Positions 16,425-25,912 of a stretch of 64,000 bases of DNA are shown piece after piece. Where the stretch lies: NCBI GenBank assembly GCA_965263165.1, contig OZ253584.1, positions 558,001 to 622,000 of the forward strand, written 5' to 3'. Made by a program: the position numbers and the translations under genes. The first letter of the stretch is position 1, and every line of letters starts with the position of its first letter. The DNA is from SAR202-VII-2 sp965263165 (lineage in GTDB: Bacteria; Chloroflexota; Dehalococcoidia; Lucifugimonadales; SAR202-VII-2). Below the pieces are notes generated by a model that was given only the letters and a program-made list of their open reading frames with translations, was not told the origin of the DNA and ran no database searches.

Positions 16425-17762
16425 TTGAACGTAGGCGTTATCGGCCTGGGACATGTGGGCCTACCCACGGCTCTGGGATTCGCCGAGTCCGGCTGGAACG
16501 TGGCGGGGGCTGACCGGGACAGCTCCAAGGTAGCGCAGATCGCCAGGGGCGAAGCCCCCTTCTTCGAGGCTGGTGTTCAGGAGACCCTGCGACGCCACTT
16601 GGATTCGGGTAGGTTCGAGATCACCGGTAGCATCTCCGGTGTCATTGAGTCGTCCGATGTTCTGTTTGTGTGCGTGGGCACTCCCCAGCGAGACGACGGG
16701 TCAGCGGACCTTTCCCAGCTCGAGGGCGTGGCTGTCACCATCGCTCAACACCTTAATGGCTACAAGCTCGTTGTCGAGAAGAGCACCACCCCGGTCCGCA
16801 CGGCGGAGCGGCTGAAACGCACCATCTCCCGCTACACCAACGGCAACACCAGCTTCGAAGTCGCAGTCAACCCCGAGTTCCTCCAGGAAGGGACCGCCCT
16901 CCTTGATTTCCTGAACCCGGACCGCGTCGTGCTGGGCGTCGAGACGGAGCGGGGTAAGGACCTGTTGCTGGAGCTGTACCACCCCCTGATTGCGCGGTGT
17001 GCCCCCAATGACCCCAGCGCAGAGGACCGGCTCATCATCACGGACCTGAACACAGCCGAGCTCATCAAGCACGCCTCCAACGCCTTTCTGGCCACCAAGA
17101 TCTCGTTCATCAACATGATCGGCGACCTCTGCGAAGCGACTGGCGCCGACGTCAAGGAGGTTGCCAAAGGTCTGGGTCTGGACCCGCGGATTGGCCCCAA
17201 ATTCCTCAACGCGGGAGTCGGATTCGGCGGCTACTGCCTCCCAAAAGACCTCCGCGCATTTATCCGCATCGGTCAAACGAATGGGGTGGACGTTCGCTTG
17301 CTCGAGGCCGTTGAGGACATCAACAGTCAGCGTATAGAGCGCCTGATGCACAAGGTCCACGAGGCGCTCTGGGTGCTCCGGGGCAAAACGGTGGCAATTT
17401 GGGGACTCGCCTTCAAGCCAAACACGGACGACGTGCGAGAGGCCCCAAGCCTCAAGGTTGTGGCCCGGTTGCTGGATGAAGGGGCCCATCTCCGCCTGCA
17501 TGACCCCTCGGCCCTCCCCGCTTTCCGGGAGGTGTTCCCGGAAGAGGCCGGACGGCTGGAGTACTGCCCCTCTCCCTATGACGCCGCTGCAGGCGCCGAC
17601 GCCATCGTCCTCCTCACGGAATGGGACGACTACCGCTCGGTGGAGCTGTCGCAGGTATTCGACGTCATGAAGGCGCCGCTCATCATCGATGGCCGCAACG
17701 CGCTGGCGCCCGAGGCCGTTCGGGCGCTCGGATTCGAGTACCACAGCATGGGAAGGCGATGA
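16425..17762 (+). CDS. UDP-glucose/GDP-mannose dehydrogenase family protein
   Basis: The 445-residue enzyme oxidises a nucleotide sugar to the uronic acid with two NAD. The N-terminal Rossmann motif is GVIGLGHVGLP, the central NPEFLQEGTA and the catalytic-cysteine segment GFGGYCLPKDL are intact, and the C-terminal domain (WGLAFKPNTDDVREAPS) is complete. The start is a TTG with GCGGAGG upstream. Its stop overlaps the next gene's ATG by four bases (ATGA). With a decarboxylase-like epimerase next, the pair could make UDP-xylose from UDP-glucose. UDP-ManNAc dehydrogenase activity is an alternative. Confidence 0.88.
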   Translation: MNVGVIGLGHVGLPTALGFAESGWNVAGADRDSSKVAQIARGEAPFFEAGVQETLRRHLDSGRFEITGSISGVIESSDVLFVCVGTPQRDDGSADLSQLEGVAVTIAQHLNGYKLVVEKSTTPVRTAERLKRTISRYTNGNTSFEVAVNPEFLQEGTALLDFLNPDRVVLGVETERGKDLLLELYHPLIARCAPNDPSAEDRLIITDLNTAELIKHASNAFLATKISFINMIGDLCEATGADVKEVAKGLGLDPRIGPKFLNAGVGFGGYCLPKDLRAFIRIGQTNGVDVRLLEAVEDINSQRIERLMHKVHEALWVLRGKTVAIWGLAFKPNTDDVREAPSLKVVARLLDEGAHLRLHDPSALPAFREVFPEEAGRLEYCPSPYDAAAGADAIVLLTEWDDYRSVELSQVFDVMKAPLIIDGRNALAPEAVRALGFEYHSMGRR

Positions 17763-18727
17763 GCCGCGTCCGCAGGGCGCTCGTTACGGGTGGGGCGGGG
17801 TTCCTAGGTTCCCATCTGTGTGAAAGGCTGATAAACGATGGTTTCGAGGTCTTGTGCCTGGACAGCCTGCTGACGGGCAACGCGCAGAACGTAGCCCCTC
17901 TCCAGGCCAACGGTTGCTTCTCCTTCCAGCAGACCGACATCACGAATCCACTGGCGGAAGACGGCCCGCTGGACATCATCTTCCACCTCGCCTCTGTAGC
18001 AAGCCCTGCCCGCTACACAGCCCACCCCATCGAGACGCTCAGGGTTGGGTCTCTGGGCGCCGACAACGTGCTGGAGTTGAGCCTGCAAAAGGGATCGACG
18101 GTAGTCTTTGCCTCCACTTCCGAGGTCTACGGAGACCCCGAGGTCCACCCCCAACCGGAGAGCTATTGGGGCCGCGTCAATCCTGTAGGCCCTCGCAGCA
18201 TGTACGACGAAGCGAAGCGCTATTCGGAAGCCCTGGCGGCGGCCTTTCACCGCCACCTCGGCGTGGACGTCCGCCTCGCCCGCATATTCAACACCTACGG
18301 CCCCCGCATGAGCTTGAACGACGGCCGCGTGTTGCCCAACTTTATGGTCCAGGCGTTTACGGGTGAGCCTCTCACCGTATACGGCGACGGTTCTCAGACC
18401 CGCTCCCATTGCTACGTCGACGACCTGATTGAAGGGCTTGTGCGGCTGGCTCTAAGCAACCCGGTCAGCGACGAAGGGCCCTTCGTCGTAAACCTCGGCA
18501 ACCCCGATGAAGCGACTGTCCTTCAGCTTGCCCAAGAGGTCATCGAGGTCACGGAAAGCAGCAGCAAGGTCGCCTTCCAGCCCCTACCGCAGGATGACCC
18601 CAAGGTGCGACGACCCGACATCACGCGGGCGAGAGAGACGCTGGGTTGGACGCCCACCGTGACTCGCCGCGAAGGGCTGCAAAGAGTTGTCCCCTACTTC
18701 AAAGAGGCCCTGAGCCTGAGGCCATAG
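17759..18727 (+). CDS. NAD-dependent epimerase/dehydratase, UDP-glucuronate decarboxylase-like
   Basis: The 322-residue extended SDR has the NAD motif TGGAGFLGSH, the STSEVYGDP segment carrying the catalytic Thr/Ser and acid, and MYDEAKRYSE with the Tyr-x-x-x-Lys pair. The NTYGPRM and FVVNLGNP segments match UDP-glucuronate decarboxylases (UXS) more than GalE epimerases. The ATG overlaps the stop of the upstream dehydrogenase, so the two are coupled and probably act in sequence to make an activated pentose for cell-surface glycans. Confidence 0.82.
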   Translation: MSRVRRALVTGGAGFLGSHLCERLINDGFEVLCLDSLLTGNAQNVAPLQANGCFSFQQTDITNPLAEDGPLDIIFHLASVASPARYTAHPIETLRVGSLGADNVLELSLQKGSTVVFASTSEVYGDPEVHPQPESYWGRVNPVGPRSMYDEAKRYSEALAAAFHRHLGVDVRLARIFNTYGPRMSLNDGRVLPNFMVQAFTGEPLTVYGDGSQTRSHCYVDDLIEGLVRLALSNPVSDEGPFVVNLGNPDEATVLQLAQEVIEVTESSSKVAFQPLPQDDPKVRRPDITRARETLGWTPTVTRREGLQRVVPYFKEALSLRP

Positions 18728-18920
18728 CGTCGCAGGAAACCGATGGGATGAGAGACGGCCACCGAAGAGGCGGGAAACGGAGGGGGGCGAGAGTGCAGGC
18801 CGGGCAGTCAGTTGAGACGAAAGCTACCGAGGGAGCAATCGGCCAACCGCTTTCCCGCGTCGAATCGGTCGGCGGGAAATGCGTAGGTGATTTCGGACAA
18901 TAGGCGGTCCTTGGCTGGCG

Positions 18921-19637
18921 CTACACCCCGAGATACGCCTCGCGAACGAGCTCGTTCTCCGTCAACTCCTCAGCCGTGCCTTCCACAACCAACCGCCCCT
19001 GTTGAAGGACGTACCCCTTCTGCACCACGGAGAGGGCCATGTGGGCGTTCTGCTCCACCAAGAGGATGCTCACCCCCTCCTCATTGAGCTGCTTGATGGC
19101 GCGTCCAATCTCCTCCACCATGAGTGGCGCCAAACCAAGGGATGGCTCGTCCATCATGATGAGACTGGCCTGGGACATGAGGCTCCTGCTGATGGCCAGC
19201 ATCTGCTGCTCGCCCCCGCTCATCGTCCCAGCCTTCTGATCCATTCGCTCCTTCAGCCTGGGAAAGTGGCTGAATACCCTCTCCAGCGTCTGACTGAAAG
19301 CCTTGCGCCCCCTGCGGACGTAGGCCCCCATCTGGAGATTCTCCATGACGGTTAGCTTAGCAAAGATCTGCCGAGCCTCAGGAACCAGAGAGATGCCTCT
19401 CTCCACCACCTGGTTAGCCGGCAATCGGTCGATGCGCTGGCCCTGGAACCAAATCGTTCCGTGCGCCGGCTTATTGAGTCCAGCAATGGTCCTGAGGGTC
19501 GTGGTTTTGCCAGCGCCGTTGGCCCCGATGAGGGCTGCCATGCCACCGGGCGCCAAGTTGATGCCCAGATTGCTGACGGCCTCCAGAAAGCCATAGCGCA
19601 CAACCAGGTCTCGGACATCCAGAAGCGGCTCAGCCAA
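18921..19637 (-). CDS. livF: branched-chain-type ABC transporter ATP-binding protein LivF
   Basis: This 238-residue ATPase has Walker A GANGAGKTT, the signature MSGGEQQML, Walker B LIMMDEPSLGL and the switch histidine in VEQNAHM. I place the start at the TTG at 19637, preceded by AGGAGG, giving an 8-base overlap with livG; this yields the usual LivF length, whereas an upstream start would add about 32 residues lying inside livG. It is the last gene of the transporter operon that follows the hydantoinase/carboxylase genes. Confidence 0.88.
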   Translation of the reverse strand: MAEPLLDVRDLVVRYGFLEAVSNLGINLAPGGMAALIGANGAGKTTTLRTIAGLNKPAHGTIWFQGQRIDRLPANQVVERGISLVPEARQIFAKLTVMENLQMGAYVRRGRKAFSQTLERVFSHFPRLKERMDQKAGTMSGGEQQMLAISRSLMSQASLIMMDEPSLGLAPLMVEEIGRAIKQLNEEGVSILLVEQNAHMALSVVQKGYVLQQGRLVVEGTAEELTENELVREAYLGV

Positions 19638-20418
19638 CAGGTCCTCCTGTTGCCTCGGTGCCCAGGTAGGCCTCCAGAACGGCGGGATCCCGGCGCACCT
19701 CTTGAGGCGTGCCTTCAGCGATCTTTCGCCCAAAGTTCACCACCGTTACAGCATCGGCCAACTCCATCAGCGCCCGCATATTATGCTCCACGAGCACCAC
19801 AGCCTTGCCCTCGTCTCGAATGCGGCGAAGCAAGGTTAGGATCGCCTGCGCCTCTTCCCAGATCATGCCGGCAAGCGGTTCGTCGAGCAGCAGCACCTCT
19901 GGATTGGCGGCCAACACAACGGCGAGGGCCAGGGCTTGTTTCTGGCCCAGGGGAAGAATGTCTGCAGGCATGTTGACTGCTCGCGAAAGCCCCACGTATT
20001 CGATGATCTCCAGGGCTCTTTCTAATTCTTCCCGGGGCAGGGTGTGGGTAGCGCCAGACATTGCCAGCGTCAGGATCTCCACCGGAAGCATCCGAGACGT
20101 CAGATAACAGCCCACGATCACGTTTTCCAAGACCGACATGCCGTTGAACAGGGCAATGCGCTGAAAGCTGCGGACGATGCCCCTGCCGGCGATGGCGTGG
20201 GGGGCAAGCTTAGTAATGTCCTCCCCCTTGAACACGATCCTGCCGCTCGTCACCGGCAGGAAACCGCTGAGGAGGTTCAACGCGGTGGTCTTGCCAGACC
20301 CGTTGGGACCTATGAGGCCGTGGATCGTCCCGGGCTCTATCCCCATGTCCAGGTTGGAGACGGCTGCGAGCCCTCCGAAGTGCTTGCTGACCCTTTGCAG
20401 CTCCAGTTGCCAGGTCAT
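19630..20418 (-). CDS. livG: branched-chain-type ABC transporter ATP-binding protein LivG
   Basis: The 262-residue ATPase has Walker A GPNGSGKTT, Walker B VLLLDEPLAGM and the LivG-typical RGIVRSFQ segment. The signature region reads LPLGQKQALALA rather than the common LSYGQQRRLE, so the usual Ser of the signature is replaced. The start overlaps the stop of livM by four bases. Together with LivF it should power the LivH/LivM channel. Confidence 0.88.
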   Translation of the reverse strand: MTWQLELQRVSKHFGGLAAVSNLDMGIEPGTIHGLIGPNGSGKTTALNLLSGFLPVTSGRIVFKGEDITKLAPHAIAGRGIVRSFQRIALFNGMSVLENVIVGCYLTSRMLPVEILTLAMSGATHTLPREELERALEIIEYVGLSRAVNMPADILPLGQKQALALAVVLAANPEVLLLDEPLAGMIWEEAQAILTLLRRIRDEGKAVVLVEHNMRALMELADAVTVVNFGRKIAEGTPQEVRRDPAVLEAYLGTEATGGPVG

Positions 20419-21398
20419 ACGCGATGCGCCTTGGAACGCCTCAGCAGCAGGTCTCGGGCCTTGGAAAGCCTGGCGGGCAACGTGACTAGGCCTCCCGGAA
20501 TGAAGATAACCACGACCATGATGGAGATCGAGAAGGACAACATCTCGTACTGGGACAGGCCCCGGAAGGGCTCCGACAGCAGAACGAGGAACGTCGCTCC
20601 GACCACAGGCCCAATGAACCTCGCCTGGCCTCCGATAAGAACGTACATGAAGATGACGACGGAATTGAGGATGCCGAAGCCCGCTTCAGGGCTGATGAAG
20701 GTAACGGTATGGGCGTAATAGGAGCCGGCGATGCCTCCGAAGAAGGAGCTGAAGACGAAGGCCATGACCATATGCTTGTAGGTGTTGATGCCCACCGCCT
20801 TGGCCAGGTCTTCGTTGCGGCCTATGGCTTTCCAGGTAATCCCGAGACGCGACCGCTCCACGGCGTACATGATGGCCAGGCAGATGGCGACGAGACAGAC
20901 GCCAAAAAGGAACTGGGCCTCCACCGACTTCAGGGATAGGGTTGCCAGTTGGGGGGGCGGGATGCTGAAAATGCCGGAAGACCCCTGGGTGAGCGGCCTG
21001 GCCAAGGAGATGGTGTTTCGCACCGCCTCCACGAGGATCATGGAGGCCATGGCATAGTAGACGCCCCGGCTTCGAGCGAAGGCCAGTCCCAGAAGCAGCC
21101 CAGCCAACGCGCCCATCAGCCCTGCGGCGATGATGGCCGTAAGGAAGGGCGCCCCTAGCTTCATCACCAAGAGGGCGCTGGTGTAGGCCCCTATGGCAGC
21201 GAAGGCGGACTGAGCTATATTGAGCTGCCCCGTCATCATGCAGAACCTCAGGCCGGAGGCAGCGATGATGCCGAAGAAAATGGTCATGAACAGAGAAAGC
21301 CAGAAAGTCGGCGCAAAGAAACTGAAGACCACCAGCCCCGCTATCACGGCGGCGGGTAAGCCTAGCACCCGGGCTGTTCCGTTGAACGTCCTTTCCAT
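20415..21398 (-). CDS. livM: branched-chain-type ABC transporter permease LivM
   Basis: The 327-residue membrane protein has about nine to ten hydrophobic segments and the family motifs GQLNIAQSAFAAIGAY near the N-terminus and GRNEDLAKAVGI (the coupling-helix region) in the C-terminal half. Its ATG is ten bases after the stop of livH and its stop overlaps livG, so it is within one operon. In this context its substrate is probably the ketone, amide or acid handled by the upstream carboxylase genes rather than an amino acid. Confidence 0.88.
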   Translation of the reverse strand: MERTFNGTARVLGLPAAVIAGLVVFSFFAPTFWLSLFMTIFFGIIAASGLRFCMMTGQLNIAQSAFAAIGAYTSALLVMKLGAPFLTAIIAAGLMGALAGLLLGLAFARSRGVYYAMASMILVEAVRNTISLARPLTQGSSGIFSIPPPQLATLSLKSVEAQFLFGVCLVAICLAIMYAVERSRLGITWKAIGRNEDLAKAVGINTYKHMVMAFVFSSFFGGIAGSYYAHTVTFISPEAGFGILNSVVIFMYVLIGGQARFIGPVVGATFLVLLSEPFRGLSQYEMLSFSISIMVVVIFIPGGLVTLPARLSKARDLLLRRSKAHRV

Positions 21399-21408
21399 GA
21401 AGGCCTGC

Positions 21409-22269
21409 CTAGAAGCGCCCCATGAGTCCTCTGGGTCGGACCAGCAGCACGAGAATCACGAGGAAGTAGCCGAGAAGTTCTGCTTCAACACCGCCGATGG
21501 CAACCGTGACGATGCCATCCATGAGCCCGATGAGAATGGCGGCTATGACCGTTCCAGTGACGCTCCCAAGCCCGCCGACCGCGACAATGACGAATGCCTT
21601 CAGGAGAGGTGTGAGTCCCATGACGGGCGTGGCGCCCACCAGCGGGCCGATCAGGCCGCCGGCCAGCCCCGCCAATCCGAAGCCCAAGGCGAACACAAGG
21701 GCGTGAATCCGGTGGACGTTGACGCCCTGGAGGGCTGCTGCTTCCTGATTCTCCTCCGTAGCCCGCAGAACGAGGCCAACCCTCGTTCTATACATGAGGT
21801 AGTAAACACCCCCGGTGAGGCCAGCTACGATGGGGATGAGGATCAGCCGATAGGAGGAGATGCGGGCACCAAAAATCTCGGAAACGCCTGAAATGGGTGT
21901 GGGCAGGTACCGCTCCCCCAAGCCGAACCCAAGCCCCCCCCCTGCCTCCATGGCCCACATGAGCGCTATGAAGATGAGCACCGTGGCCTGGAAGGAGTGT
22001 TCCGTGGGCCGGAAGAGGCCGCGTTCAACCAGCAAGCCCAGGATGGCCGTGGCCGCCGCCGCGATGGCAAGGCTGGGCCAGAATGGTATGCCCGCACTGG
22101 TTACTAGGTAGTAGGTGGAGAAGGCTCCCACCATGTATACGGCGCCGTGGGCGAAGTTCAGAATCTGCATGACCCCAAACATGAGGGTCAGGCCCAACGC
22201 CATCAGCAAATAGAGGGATACCGTCGAGAGGCTGATGACGAGACCCTGAAAGACCGCGTCAAAGGTCAT
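21409..22269 (-). CDS. livH: branched-chain-type ABC transporter permease LivH
   Basis: The 286-residue permease contains MALGLTLMFGVMQILNFAHG, the LivH hallmark, and ATEENQEAAALQGVN as the coupling segment. I prefer ATG 22269 (GGGGAG about 8 bases upstream) over a GTG at 22287 that would add six residues. It is separated from the binding-protein gene by 87 bases containing a strong hairpin. Confidence 0.86.
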   Translation of the reverse strand: MTFDAVFQGLVISLSTVSLYLLMALGLTLMFGVMQILNFAHGAVYMVGAFSTYYLVTSAGIPFWPSLAIAAAATAILGLLVERGLFRPTEHSFQATVLIFIALMWAMEAGGGLGFGLGERYLPTPISGVSEIFGARISSYRLILIPIVAGLTGGVYYLMYRTRVGLVLRATEENQEAAALQGVNVHRIHALVFALGFGLAGLAGGLIGPLVGATPVMGLTPLLKAFVIVAVGGLGSVTGTVIAAILIGLMDGIVTVAIGGVEAELLGYFLVILVLLVRPRGLMGRF

Positions 22270-22293
22270 GAAGACCGCTCCCCACACCCAAGC

Positions 22294-22326
22294 GAGGGCA
22301 GCGCAGGCGGGGCCTGCGCTGCCCTC
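22294..22326 (-). terminator. 15-bp hairpin between binding protein and livH
   Basis: A perfect 15-bp stem (22294-22308 with 22312-22326, GGG loop) without a T-tract lies between the binding-protein stop and livH. It probably protects the upstream mRNA or causes partial termination. Confidence 0.6.
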
Positions 22327-22356
22327 CTCGCGTTACAGCTGTGACCGATGTCCGGC

Positions 22357-23616
22357 CTACGGCTTGGCAAAGCCCAAGAAGTTAAGCTCGCCGTCGCTAT
22401 AGACGCTCACAGGCACGCCGTGAGCCAGGTAGCCGTTGAACTCGCCGATCTGCTCGCCCCACCCGGAGACGTCGCCCCAAATCGTGCTGGTGATTGTCTT
22501 GGTCTTCAGCGCCTCGGCAACTGCCGCAGGGTCGTCGGTCCCCGCCTGCCGAATGCCGTCTATGATCGTTTCCATCGTGTGCGACATGTCGGCGGCAATC
22601 CAAGAGAAGTCACCCCCGTATTTGGCCAGGTAACGCGCCTTGAAATCCACCAGCGGTTGCCCCCACGCAGACTCCAGTGGGTTGGAGAGGATCACGTTCT
22701 TGATGCCTGGCGCCGCGGCGTCGATATTGTCCAACTCCAGAGGAGCGGTGTGAATGTAGACCCCGTCGTACCCAAGATCCTGGCCGGCCTTCATTGTGCG
22801 GTAGCCGCTGCCGGGATCTGTGTTGAGGATGATGACGTCCGGTTCTGCGGCCAGGACGCGCTGCATGATCGGGGTGACGTCCGCTGTACCCTCTGGGAAG
22901 TACTCTGTGGCCACGACTTCGAGGCCATAGTTGGGGGCGGCGGCGGTGGAGACCGAATTCGCGTACCGGTACGCGCCGGAGTCCGGGCCTATCATGGCCA
23001 ACTGTGATATGTCCGGGAATACGTTCTTCGCCTGCTGGAAGAAGATGTCGGCGTAGCTCTCCGGCGGGTACACAACCCGGAACTGCATCGGGTAGTCATT
23101 GCTGATGTGACCCCAGCCCCAGCGAAGCAGCGTGGCGCCTTGCTCATCAACGTAGTCCTTTACGGCGTTGTACGTGTTCTCGTGGAGGATGAAGGCGTGC
23201 TTGGCGCCGTCTTGCTCAATGACTCTCCGCATGAGCGTCAGCGCATTAGCCGGGTCAAGCTTGGAGTCGTATGAGACGATTTTGAACGTATAGTTGGTGT
23301 TGCCGGTGGTGACGCCGCCCTTGGCGTTGATGTCCTCGACGGCCAGCTCGCCTCCCCGGAGAACGCCTACGCCCCAGTCCGCAGCGGGGCCGGAGAGCGG
23401 CAGCACCATGCCCAACACGACCTCTTTCTGTTCGACAGGTGGCTCGGTTGGCGCTTGAGTGGGTGCAGGCGTGCTGGTGGGCTGCGGCGTCTGACCGGGC
23501 GCTGTAGTCGCCGTCGGCGGGACTGGCGTGTCGGTCGGTGGCACGGGCGTAGGGTCACTGCCACAGGCGGCCGCAATTAGGAGGATTGCCCCCAAGATTG
23601 CTAGATACTTCTTCAT
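22357..23616 (-). CDS. branched-chain-type ABC substrate-binding lipoprotein
   Basis: The 419-residue protein has a lipoprotein signal with lipobox IAAAC (Cys18), a Pro/Thr-rich linker to about residue 62, and a periplasmic-binding-protein type I domain (Peripla_BP_6) from VVLGMVLPLSGPAADWG. It would bind ligand outside the membrane for LivHMGF. A small hairpin (23633-23648) sits just before its ribosome site. The ligand is unknown. Its position between the acetone-carboxylase-like genes and the permeases suggests it takes up their substrate. Confidence 0.88.
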   Translation of the reverse strand: MKKYLAILGAILLIAAACGSDPTPVPPTDTPVPPTATTAPGQTPQPTSTPAPTQAPTEPPVEQKEVVLGMVLPLSGPAADWGVGVLRGGELAVEDINAKGGVTTGNTNYTFKIVSYDSKLDPANALTLMRRVIEQDGAKHAFILHENTYNAVKDYVDEQGATLLRWGWGHISNDYPMQFRVVYPPESYADIFFQQAKNVFPDISQLAMIGPDSGAYRYANSVSTAAAPNYGLEVVATEYFPEGTADVTPIMQRVLAAEPDVIILNTDPGSGYRTMKAGQDLGYDGVYIHTAPLELDNIDAAAPGIKNVILSNPLESAWGQPLVDFKARYLAKYGGDFSWIAADMSHTMETIIDGIRQAGTDDPAAVAEALKTKTITSTIWGDVSGWGEQIGEFNGYLAHGVPVSVYSDGELNFLGFAKP

Positions 23617-23729
23617 AGCTCACCCATCCTTTGCCCCGCCTCCGGGGCCTGCTAGATTGGGCCGCAACGGGCCACTTTCCATCGCGGAACGCGTTGGCAC
23701 CCCTTCATCCGCCTCGAGCGCCGAAGAGC

Positions 23730-24017
23730 CTAGCTCAAGGATGGCTCGCCGAAATCGCGCACGAAGGGCGCGCCCTTTGTGCACATTTCTACATCCAGCA
23801 TCGTAGCGCACCCTGGACAATAGAACTCCCGCAGAATGTAAGGGTCCACGCCGGAGTGGCGTGGGCCGGCCCTGTTCGGGGACCCCTCAAAGACCAACGC
23901 GTGGTCCTTGTAGTTCTCCGTGTCCGGGCAGAACGCGTGCTGGCACTTGATGCATTGAATCAAGCGCTCCCCAGAAACCTGTTCTATCTCCAGATACTCG
24001 CTAATGCGCTGTGCCAT
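23730..24017 (-). CDS. acetone carboxylase gamma-like zinc-ribbon protein
   Basis: The 95-residue protein resembles the C-terminal part of acetone/acetophenone carboxylase gamma subunits. It has two cysteine pairs, CIKC (residues 22-25) and CPGC (in LREFYCPGCATML), likely binding one metal. The ATG has AAGGAG upstream and follows hyuB by only 14 bases, so it is the third subunit of that operon. Its presence is the best argument that the neighbouring HyuA/HyuB pairs are carboxylases rather than hydantoinases. A generic zinc-ribbon protein remains possible. Confidence 0.72.
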   Translation of the reverse strand: MAQRISEYLEIEQVSGERLIQCIKCQHAFCPDTENYKDHALVFEGSPNRAGPRHSGVDPYILREFYCPGCATMLDVEMCTKGAPFVRDFGEPSLS

Positions 24018-24031
24018 TGCTGGCTCCTTGC

Positions 24032-25912
24032 TTAAGAGCTTCCCCCCTTGGGGGCCTGAAGCCTGGTCTCGCGGATCTTCCGCCGCGCCAGGTCGGTGCC
24101 TTCTACATCCAATTCCAGCGATTGCTCGTCCACAACGACCCCGTACACATCGCGGGCAGCCAGCGTAGAGACGTTGCCGGCGGCCACGTCCGCCCGCACC
24201 AACTCCGGGTTCCGGTCCAGTGGATCCCCGTAGCCGCCACCCCCATGGGTGCGGAACACCATAATATCCGATGCTCCGACCGTAGTAACGCCTATGGCCG
24301 CCAAGTTATCCATCTCGCCGTCCAGGTCATCCACGCTCTGCGGCACCCGGCCGCTTTCCATCTCCTCGTCCACGTTGGCGCCGCGCTTGACCTTCAAGGC
24401 GAAGTTGGCCGCCGGATAGCCGCCAAACAACCCCGTAACCAGGGGCGCCTTCGCGCCTCGGCCCAAGTGGGGCGCCACCATGCTCCCCGTGGGGCAATCA
24501 TGGAGCACCGCCCCATACTCCAGAGCGGTGCCTCCACGCCACTTGCCCGGGCCGCCGCTATCCTGTGCTTCCCGCGAATAGAGGAAGAGCAGGGGCAAGT
24601 CGAACTCGTTGGTCTCGACGTTGGGGACCATGATTTCCGGGATGTACATGACCCCGCTCGTATCACCGCCGTCCATGTAGCTTCGAGCCCCGGAGCCGGT
24701 GCCGCAGGCCTGCATGAGGGGCTGGACCCGGAAGTCCCCGTACTGGTTGACCGCGGCGATGACAAAGGAACCGCAGGCCGATCCCCACATGGCGGAGAGG
24801 TCTTCCTGAAAGGAGCCGGAGGCGATAAACATCTTCGACACCAGGTCCTGGACTCCGCACATGACGGAGTCTGCAGCAGCGACGGTGCCCAATGACGTAG
24901 GGGCGGGAGGGCGGGGGCGGAGCAACGTTCCCTCCGGGGCATGAACCGTGATGGCGTTGATCACTCCCTGGCACCACGGAATGTCGTAGGCAACCAATGG
25001 CGCGACGGAGCCGAAGACCCCTGCCGCGGCCCCCGTAACACCGCTGTTGATGAAGCTGGGGGCCTGCTCGCTAGTGCCTGCAAGGTCGAATGCGAGGGTG
25101 TCCGCCTCCTTCGTCATCTTGATGTGTACCTCGTAGGGCTCACCTCCGCGGCCGTCCTCGTCATAGTAAACCCGGGTGCTCCACACGCCGTCCGGTAGCT
25201 CCAAGAGGCGGGCTCGCATCCGGGTCTCGGCGGACTCGATGACCTCCACCGTAAGGGCGTTATACGTGTCCAAGCCGTAGGTCTCAATGAGCTCAGGCAA
25301 CCGCTGGGCGGCGACTCGAGAGCAGGCCACCTGCCCCCGAATGTCCAAGCCCACCATGCCGGGGTCCCGGACCATGTTGAGGAGCATGTTCCAGATGTCC
25401 TGGCGTCGCTCGCCCCGCTCGATGAGCTTGACGCCGGGCAGTCGCAGGCCCTCTTGCCAGCAGTCCTCCGCTCTCGGAGACATCCCGCCTGGGTCAATGC
25501 CGCCGATGTCGACCAAATGGGTCATGCTGCCGGCCCAGCCAACCAGCTCGCCCTTGTAGTGGACGGGCGCCACGACGTAGAGGTCAGGGGCGTGGACGGA
25601 GCAGATATAGGGGTCGTTGATCAGGAAGACATCGCCCTCGTAGATGCCAGGGCTCTCCTGATACTTCTCAAGAATATACTCAATGGCGTAAGGCAGAGTG
25701 ACGGCGTGGAAGAGCACGCCGCAACTGATCATCAGAAGGGCGCCGTCAGCCCTGAGTAGGGCGGTGGCGTAGTCCTTGGCGTCGATGGTAACGGGCGATC
25801 CAGTTACCCGAGCCAGAGTCATCCCCATCTCGCTGGTGATCTGCCAGAGCTTGTGCTCCAGGATTTCCAGGGTTACGGGATCGAGCTTGCCGTTGGCTGG
25901 AGTGGTCATCAC
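24032..25912 (-). CDS. hyuB: HyuB-type carboxylase/hydantoinase subunit
   Basis: The 626-residue protein is a full-length HyuB family subunit, with LDPVTLEILEHKLWQI at the start, INDPYICSVHAPD in the first third and THGGGGYGDPLDR near the C-terminus. It overlaps hyuA upstream by four bases and is followed by the zinc-ribbon gene. It is a paralogue of the HyuB proteins at 28.2 and 30.3 kb but more diverged from them than they are from each other. The INDPYICSVHAPD segment differs from the INDPHATGTHLND of the 1-kb HyuB, so the two operons likely differ in substrate. Confidence 0.9.
   Translation of the reverse strand: MMTTPANGKLDPVTLEILEHKLWQITSEMGMTLARVTGSPVTIDAKDYATALLRADGALLMISCGVLFHAVTLPYAIEYILEKYQESPGIYEGDVFLINDPYICSVHAPDLYVVAPVHYKGELVGWAGSMTHLVDIGGIDPGGMSPRAEDCWQEGLRLPGVKLIERGERRQDIWNMLLNMVRDPGMVGLDIRGQVACSRVAAQRLPELIETYGLDTYNALTVEVIESAETRMRARLLELPDGVWSTRVYYDEDGRGGEPYEVHIKMTKEADTLAFDLAGTSEQAPSFINSGVTGAAAGVFGSVAPLVAYDIPWCQGVINAITVHAPEGTLLRPRPPAPTSLGTVAAADSVMCGVQDLVSKMFIASGSFQEDLSAMWGSACGSFVIAAVNQYGDFRVQPLMQACGTGSGARSYMDGGDTSGVMYIPEIMVPNVETNEFDLPLLFLYSREAQDSGGPGKWRGGTALEYGAVLHDCPTGSMVAPHLGRGAKAPLVTGLFGGYPAANFALKVKRGANVDEEMESGRVPQSVDDLDGEMDNLAAIGVTTVGASDIMVFRTHGGGGYGDPLDRNPELVRADVAAGNVSTLAARDVYGVVVDEQSLELDVEGTDLARRKIRETRLQAPKGGSS

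Noticed and set aside
18728..18920. Terminator or small gene between the epimerase and livF genes
   Set aside because: I found no convincing stem with a T-tract and no supported frame in these 193 bases.
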